NCBI GenBank assembly: GCA_023435335.1
Contig: JAEYRU010000253.1
Coordinates: 1-9,220, forward strand
Direction: 5' to 3'
Origin: Pseudomonadota bacterium
GTDB lineage: Bacteria; Pseudomonadota; Alphaproteobacteria; Rhizobiales; Rhizobiaceae
Length of the DNA: 9,220 nucleotides
Position 1 is the stretch's first letter, and every line of letters begins with the position of its first letter. A program made the translations under genes and the position numbers. Under the pieces are notes generated by a model, which did not search any database, was not told the origin of the DNA, and saw only the letters and a list, made by a program, of their open reading frames with translations. Shown here one piece after another: positions 5,436-9,220 of the stretch.

Positions 5436-7100
5436 CTAGCGCGTGACGAATACCGTCACGATCGGCTTCTTGCCCCAGGCCTCGTCAGCGGCCGCGCGCA
5501 CCGCGCGCCTGACGGACTCCTCGACCAGGTCGAGGTCCTTTCGCCTGACACGGGGGATGCTTTCAATCGCGCCGATCGCCGCATCCAGCATGACATCCTC
5601 CAGCAACTCGCCGGAGCGGTCGGTCTTGGCTACGCCGATCGCAACGAGATCGGGATCGCCGTTGATCTCGTAGCGCTCGTCCAGCACGACGTTGACGGCG
5701 ACATGGCCGGCGAAGGAGAGCCGGCGGCGGTCGCGCACGCCCATCTCCTCGTCGGAGCCGATCAGCTTGCCGTCCTTGTAGATCCGGCCGAACGGGACCT
5801 GGTCGATGATCTCCGGGTCGCCGGGCGCCAGCCTCAGCATGTCGCCGTTGCGCACCTGCGCGACGTGGGGGATGCCCGAAAGCGCGCCCAGGGAGCCCTG
5901 GGCGACGAGATGGGCGGCCTCGCCGTGCACCGGAACGAGGATGTTCGGACGCACCCATTCGTACATCTGGCGCAGCTCGCCGCGGCGGGGATGGCCCGAG
6001 ACGTGGACGAGCGCGTCGCCATCCTCGATGATCTTGATCCCCTGCTCGATCAGCAGGTTCTTCGTGGCGAGGATCGCCTTCTCGTTGCCGGGGATGACGC
6101 GCGACGAGTAGACCACGGTGTCGCCCGGCGACAGCGCCACGCTGCGCATCTCGTCACGCGCGAGCTTGGCAAGCGCCGCGCGCGGCTCGCCCTGGCTGCC
6201 GGTGCACAGGATCACCATGTTCTCGCGCGGGATGAAGCCGTATTCCTCTTCGGGGATGAAGTCCGGCAATCCGTCGAGGTAGCCCAGCTCGGAAGCGACA
6301 TCTATCACCCGCTTGATCGAGCGGCCGAGCACCACGACCTGGCGGCCGGCGTCGCGCGCGGCTTCCGCGATGGAACGGATGCGGCCGACATTGGACGAGA
6401 AGGTGGTGATGGCGACGCGCCCTGAGGCGGCCTCGATGACCTCGCGTAGCCCCTGTCCCACCGCCTGCTCGGAAGGAGACTCGCCCTCGCGCGTCGCGTT
6501 GGTGGAATCGCACATCATGGCGAGCACGCCGCGATCGCCGAGCGCACGGAAGCGGGCCTCGTCGGTCTTCGGGCCGATTTCCGGCGCCGGGTCGATCTTC
6601 CAGTCGCCGGTATGGAGAAAGGTGCCGAGCGGCGTGGTGACGGCCAGCGAAACGGGTTCGGGAATGGAGTGAGCGACCGCAATCGCCTCGATGGTGAAGG
6701 GTCCGACCGTAAAGGTCTCGCCGGCGCGGTAGATTGTGACCGGCACCTCGGGGGAACCCTTCTCCGACTGACGCTTGGCCTCCAGCAGTCCGGCGGCGAA
6801 CGGCGTCATCCAGACCGGCGCCTTCAGCCGCGGCCACAGCTGCAGCAGCGCGCCGTAGTGATCCTCGTGCGCATGCGTGATGACGATGCCGCGCAGGTTG
6901 GCCACTTCCTCCTCGAGGAACCGGATGTCGGGCAGAACGAGATCGACGCCGGGAAGCGTGTCGTCGGGAAAGGATACGCCGCAATCGACGACGATCCATT
7001 CGCGTGAATGCGACGGCCCATAGCCGTAGAGCGCGAGATTCATGCCGATCTCGCCGACCCCGCCGAGCGGGCAGAAGACCAGTTCCGCTTCGCGCGCCAT
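5436..7100 (-). CDS. rnj: Ribonuclease J
   Basis: A cytoplasmic metallo-beta-lactamase/beta-CASP nuclease with endo- and 5'-to-3' exonuclease activity, used in mRNA turnover and rRNA maturation. The 554-residue length is normal. Zinc-site motifs are all present: HAHEDH (76-81), His144 (VAHSIPEP), HTGDWKID (163-170, Asp166) and, at the end of the catalytic core, His392 (PVHGE). The beta-CASP region carries TFSSNVGRI (233-241), CTGSQGEP (299-306) and HVSGHPRRGEL (366-376). The C-terminal domain runs from about 450. ATG at 7100 gives MAREAELVFCPLGGVGEIGMN and has AGGAG 5 nt upstream, overlapping the birA stop. The frame stays open to 7565, but that is the shadow of birA. RNase J coexists with an RNase E-type system in rhizobia. 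Its 8-nt spacing from birA suggests cotranscription with the complex I operon. Confidence 0.96.
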   Translation of the reverse strand: MAREAELVFCPLGGVGEIGMNLALYGYGPSHSREWIVVDCGVSFPDDTLPGVDLVLPDIRFLEEEVANLRGIVITHAHEDHYGALLQLWPRLKAPVWMTPFAAGLLEAKRQSEKGSPEVPVTIYRAGETFTVGPFTIEAIAVAHSIPEPVSLAVTTPLGTFLHTGDWKIDPAPEIGPKTDEARFRALGDRGVLAMMCDSTNATREGESPSEQAVGQGLREVIEAASGRVAITTFSSNVGRIRSIAEAARDAGRQVVVLGRSIKRVIDVASELGYLDGLPDFIPEEEYGFIPRENMVILCTGSQGEPRAALAKLARDEMRSVALSPGDTVVYSSRVIPGNEKAILATKNLLIEQGIKIIEDGDALVHVSGHPRRGELRQMYEWVRPNILVPVHGEAAHLVAQGSLGALSGIPHVAQVRNGDMLRLAPGDPEIIDQVPFGRIYKDGKLIGSDEEMGVRDRRRLSFAGHVAVNVVLDERYEINGDPDLVAIGVAKTDRSGELLEDVMLDAAIGAIESIPRVRRKDLDLVEESVRRAVRAAADEAWGKKPIVTVFVTR

Positions 7101-7108
7101 GTCTTCTC

Positions 7109-7933
7109 CTATACCGCCGCCGACGCGACGGCGCCGAAATGAACGTCGCCCGCGGCGATCCCGTGCGTGCGCCCCTGCCGATCCCGTATGACGAAGCGAC
7201 AATCCTCGTCGATCGTCTCGAAAGTGCCGCGAAGCACCTCGCCGCCGAGCTTCACCGCCACCTCGCCGCCAAGGCCCGCCGCGCGGGCGAGCCACAGGGC
7301 GCGGATCCGGCCGAGGCCCCTGCCCTCGTCCCAGCGCCGCCAGTTCGAAACCCAGGCGTCCGACAAGGCGAGAAAGAGCCGTTCGGCGTCGCATTCCGCG
7401 CCAAGGGCCGCAAGCGATGTCGCCGGATAGGGCAGATCGCCGGGATGCGCAACGACATTGACGCCGATGCCGACCGCGACCGCCGCGCTTCCGCCTGCCA
7501 GAATGGCGGATTCGAGCAGGATGCCGGCCAGCTTGGCGCCGCCGGCGAGCACGTCGTTCGGCCATTTGAGCTCGAAGCGCCGGGCATCGCCGGCATCGGC
7601 TCCGTCAAGCCCGATCGACACAGTCCTGCCCGGTGCGACCGCGTCGAGCGCGTCGCCCAGCGCCAGTCCGGCGACGAAGCCCAGCGTCGCCGCCGACTTC
7701 AGGTCACGCAGGCCCGAAAGCAGAAGCGTGGCGGCAAGATTGCCCTCAGGGGTCGCCCACTCGCGGCCGCGGCGGCCGCGGCCGGCCTCCTGCTTCCTGG
7801 AAACGATCCAGAGCGGACCGGGTTCGCCCGCGTGCGCGCGTTCGAGCGCCAACGCGTTGGTGGAACCGACCGAAGGAAAGGATTCGAGCCTGTAGCCCGC
7901 CTCCAGGGCAGAGGGCGCGAGCCGGAATTCCAT
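7109..7933 (-). CDS. birA: Biotin-[acetyl-CoA-carboxylase] ligase, monofunctional type
   Basis: This ligase activates biotin as biotinyl-5'-AMP and attaches it to the carrier lysine of biotin-dependent carboxylases such as acetyl-CoA and propionyl-CoA carboxylase. At 274 residues it has the catalytic and C-terminal domains but lacks the N-terminal winged-helix domain of E. coli BirA, so it should not act as the biotin repressor itself. Motifs: STN (24-26), the biotinyl-AMP loop GRGRRGREW (51-59), KWPNDV (123-128, catalytic Lys123) and GIGVNV (155-160). The C-terminal domain occupies roughly 215-270. ATG at 7933 is one nucleotide from the nuoN stop, so translation is probably coupled. Propionyl-CoA carboxylase is biotin-dependent and its product is handled by mce nearby, a loose functional link only. 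Confidence 0.94.
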   Translation of the reverse strand: MEFRLAPSALEAGYRLESFPSVGSTNALALERAHAGEPGPLWIVSRKQEAGRGRRGREWATPEGNLAATLLLSGLRDLKSAATLGFVAGLALGDALDAVAPGRTVSIGLDGADAGDARRFELKWPNDVLAGGAKLAGILLESAILAGGSAAVAVGIGVNVVAHPGDLPYPATSLAALGAECDAERLFLALSDAWVSNWRRWDEGRGLGRIRALWLARAAGLGGEVAVKLGGEVLRGTFETIDEDCRFVIRDRQGRTHGIAAGDVHFGAVASAAV

Positions 7934-7934
7934 C

Positions 7935-9220
7935 TCAGCCGAAGAACGCGCCGGCCGCCGCCTCGCCCCAGCGCCCGATCGGTCCGCCTATCAGGACATA
8001 GAAAAGCACGAAGGCCCCGGAAAGCCCGAGCACCAGCCGCAGTTCGCCGGCCATCGGCACGAAGCCCCCGACCGGCTCGTCGAACCACATCACCTTGATG
8101 ATGCGCAGGTAGTAGTAGGCGCCGACCACCGAGGCGAGCACGCCGATGATGGCAAGCGCGTAGAGATCGGCGTCGATGGCGGCGAGGAAGACGTACCACT
8201 TGGCCCAGAAGCCGGCGAGCGGCGGAATGCCGGCGAGCGAGAACATGAGGATGGTAAGGATGGTGGCCATCATCGGATTGGTGGCCGACAGGCCGGACAG
8301 GTCGCTGATCTCCTCGACGCTGCCCTCCTTGCGCCGCATCGCGAGGATGAAGGCGAAGGTGCCCAGCGTCATCGCCAGGTAAATCAGCATGTAGAGCGCC
8401 ACGCCGCGCACGCCGGCGGGGCTGTTGGCGGCAAGTCCCACCAGCGCATAGCCCATGTGGCCGATGGACGAGTATGCCATCAGTCGCTTGATGTTCGACT
8501 GCCCGATCGCGGCGAAGGCGCCGAGCAGCATCGAGGCTATCGCGATGAAGACGATGATCTGCTGCCAGTCGGCGGCGATCGGCTCGAAGGCCCCCATCAC
8601 GATGCGGACCAGCAGCGCCATCGCCGCCATCTTCGGCGCGGCCGCCATGAAGGCGGTGACCGGCGTCGGGGCGCCCTCATAGACGTCCGGCGTCCACATG
8701 TGGAACGGCACCAGCGACAGCTTGAAGGCGATGCCGGCGAGCACGAAGACGAGGCCGAAGACGAGGCCGAGCTGGCGCTCGCCGCCCGTCAGCGCCTGGG
8801 CGATCTCGGCAAACCCGGTGGCGCCGGTGTAGCCGTAGACGAGCGAGATGCCGTAGAGCAACATGCCGGACGACAGCGCGCCGAGAACGAAGTATTTCAG
8901 GCCCGCCTCGGTGGAGCGCAGGTTGTCGCGGTTGATCGCGGCCAGCACGTAGATCGCCAGCGACTGCAGCTCGAGGGCGAGGTAGAGCGCGATCATGTCG
9001 TTGGCCGAAACCATGAGCATCATACCCAGCGTGGCGAGCATGATGAGGATCGGGTACTCGAACTTGTCGAACTTCTCGGTCTGGGCGAAACCCACCGACA
9101 TGACCAGCGTCACCAGCGAGCCGATCAGCGCCAGCATCTTCATGAAGCGGGAGAAGGAATCGCTGACGAAGGCGCCGTTGAAGGCAGCGCCGTCGGCCGG
9201 GAAGAAGAGCATCCACACCC
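7935..9220 (-). CDS. nuoN: NADH-quinone oxidoreductase subunit N, 5' end outside window
   Basis: One of the three antiporter-like proton-pumping membrane subunits of respiratory complex I. The C-terminal 427 or so residues are present; family members are about 480, so roughly 50 N-terminal residues lie beyond the window and no start is visible. The ATG at 9218 is internal. About a dozen hydrophobic helices are seen. Diagnostic stretches are LYLALELQSLAIYVL (with the conserved Glu), FKLSLVPFHMWTPDVYEG (with the functional Lys), APTPVTAFMAAAPK, RLMAYSSIGHMGYALVG and GIPPLAGFWAKWYVF. The tail ends AAAGAFFG, then TGA at 7935-7937. NuoN is normally the last subunit of the nuo operon, and here the operon appears to continue into birA. 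NuoL and NuoM are related, but the LALELQSLAIYVLAA and SIGHMGY context favours NuoN. Confidence 0.96.
   Translation of the reverse strand, partial: VWMLFFPADGAAFNGAFVSDSFSRFMKMLALIGSLVTLVMSVGFAQTEKFDKFEYPILIMLATLGMMLMVSANDMIALYLALELQSLAIYVLAAINRDNLRSTEAGLKYFVLGALSSGMLLYGISLVYGYTGATGFAEIAQALTGGERQLGLVFGLVFVLAGIAFKLSLVPFHMWTPDVYEGAPTPVTAFMAAAPKMAAMALLVRIVMGAFEPIAADWQQIIVFIAIASMLLGAFAAIGQSNIKRLMAYSSIGHMGYALVGLAANSPAGVRGVALYMLIYLAMTLGTFAFILAMRRKEGSVEEISDLSGLSATNPMMATILTILMFSLAGIPPLAGFWAKWYVFLAAIDADLYALAIIGVLASVVGAYYYLRIIKVMWFDEPVGGFVPMAGELRLVLGLSGAFVLFYVLIGGPIGRWGEAAAGAFFG

Noticed and set aside
7101..7565. N-terminal extension of RNase J by 155 residues
   Set aside because: It is an alternative frame of birA with repetitive Arg/Gly composition. 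The ATG at 7100 has a good ribosome site and the family start.

Overview
The window is a GC-rich stretch of alphaproteobacterial chromosome, most likely from a Hyphomicrobiales species of the Phyllobacteriaceae/Mesorhizobium type. This rests on the gene order nuoN-birA-rnj-mce-DUF1467-proS-lolC-lolD, the short prolyl-tRNA synthetase, the presence of RNase J, a single LolC/E-type permease, and a GC-rich palindromic repeat of the kind I associate with Mesorhizobium-like genomes. The taxonomic call is from memory and no search was run.

Right part (9220 down to 4647, minus strand): the end of the complex I operon (nuoN, 5' end outside the window) runs directly into birA (1-nt gap) and rnj (8-nt gap). 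After short gaps of 65 and 52 nt come mce and a small two-helix DUF1467-type membrane protein. A hairpin 7 nt past the last stop codon may end this unit.

Middle (4646 to 4199): a 448-nt stretch without a protein gene. It carries a likely small RNA on the plus strand (about 4447-4597) with a sigma70-like promoter, a 5' hairpin and a textbook Rho-independent terminator. It is transcribed away from proS and towards the end of the nuoN-DUF1467 unit. Its size and position match what I remember of the rhizobial alpha-r9 (Smr9C) family.

Left-centre (4198 to 910, minus strand): proS, lolC and lolD form a tight operon in which each junction is a 4-nt ATGA stop/start overlap. It joins prolyl-tRNA charging to the inner-membrane ABC machine that releases lipoproteins for the outer membrane. 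A U-less hairpin lies just past lolD.

Left end (1 to 806, plus strand): an unrecognised open reading frame convergent with lolD. Its first third is interrupted by, or built from, a roughly 200-bp composite palindromic repeat with inverted terminal arms. Its C-terminal half looks like a real conserved protein.

Most of the window is ordinary housekeeping sequence. The items that merit attention are the small RNA, the palindromic element inside an open frame, and the uncharacterised protein carrying it. I see no phage, insertion sequence, CRISPR array, tRNA or rRNA.
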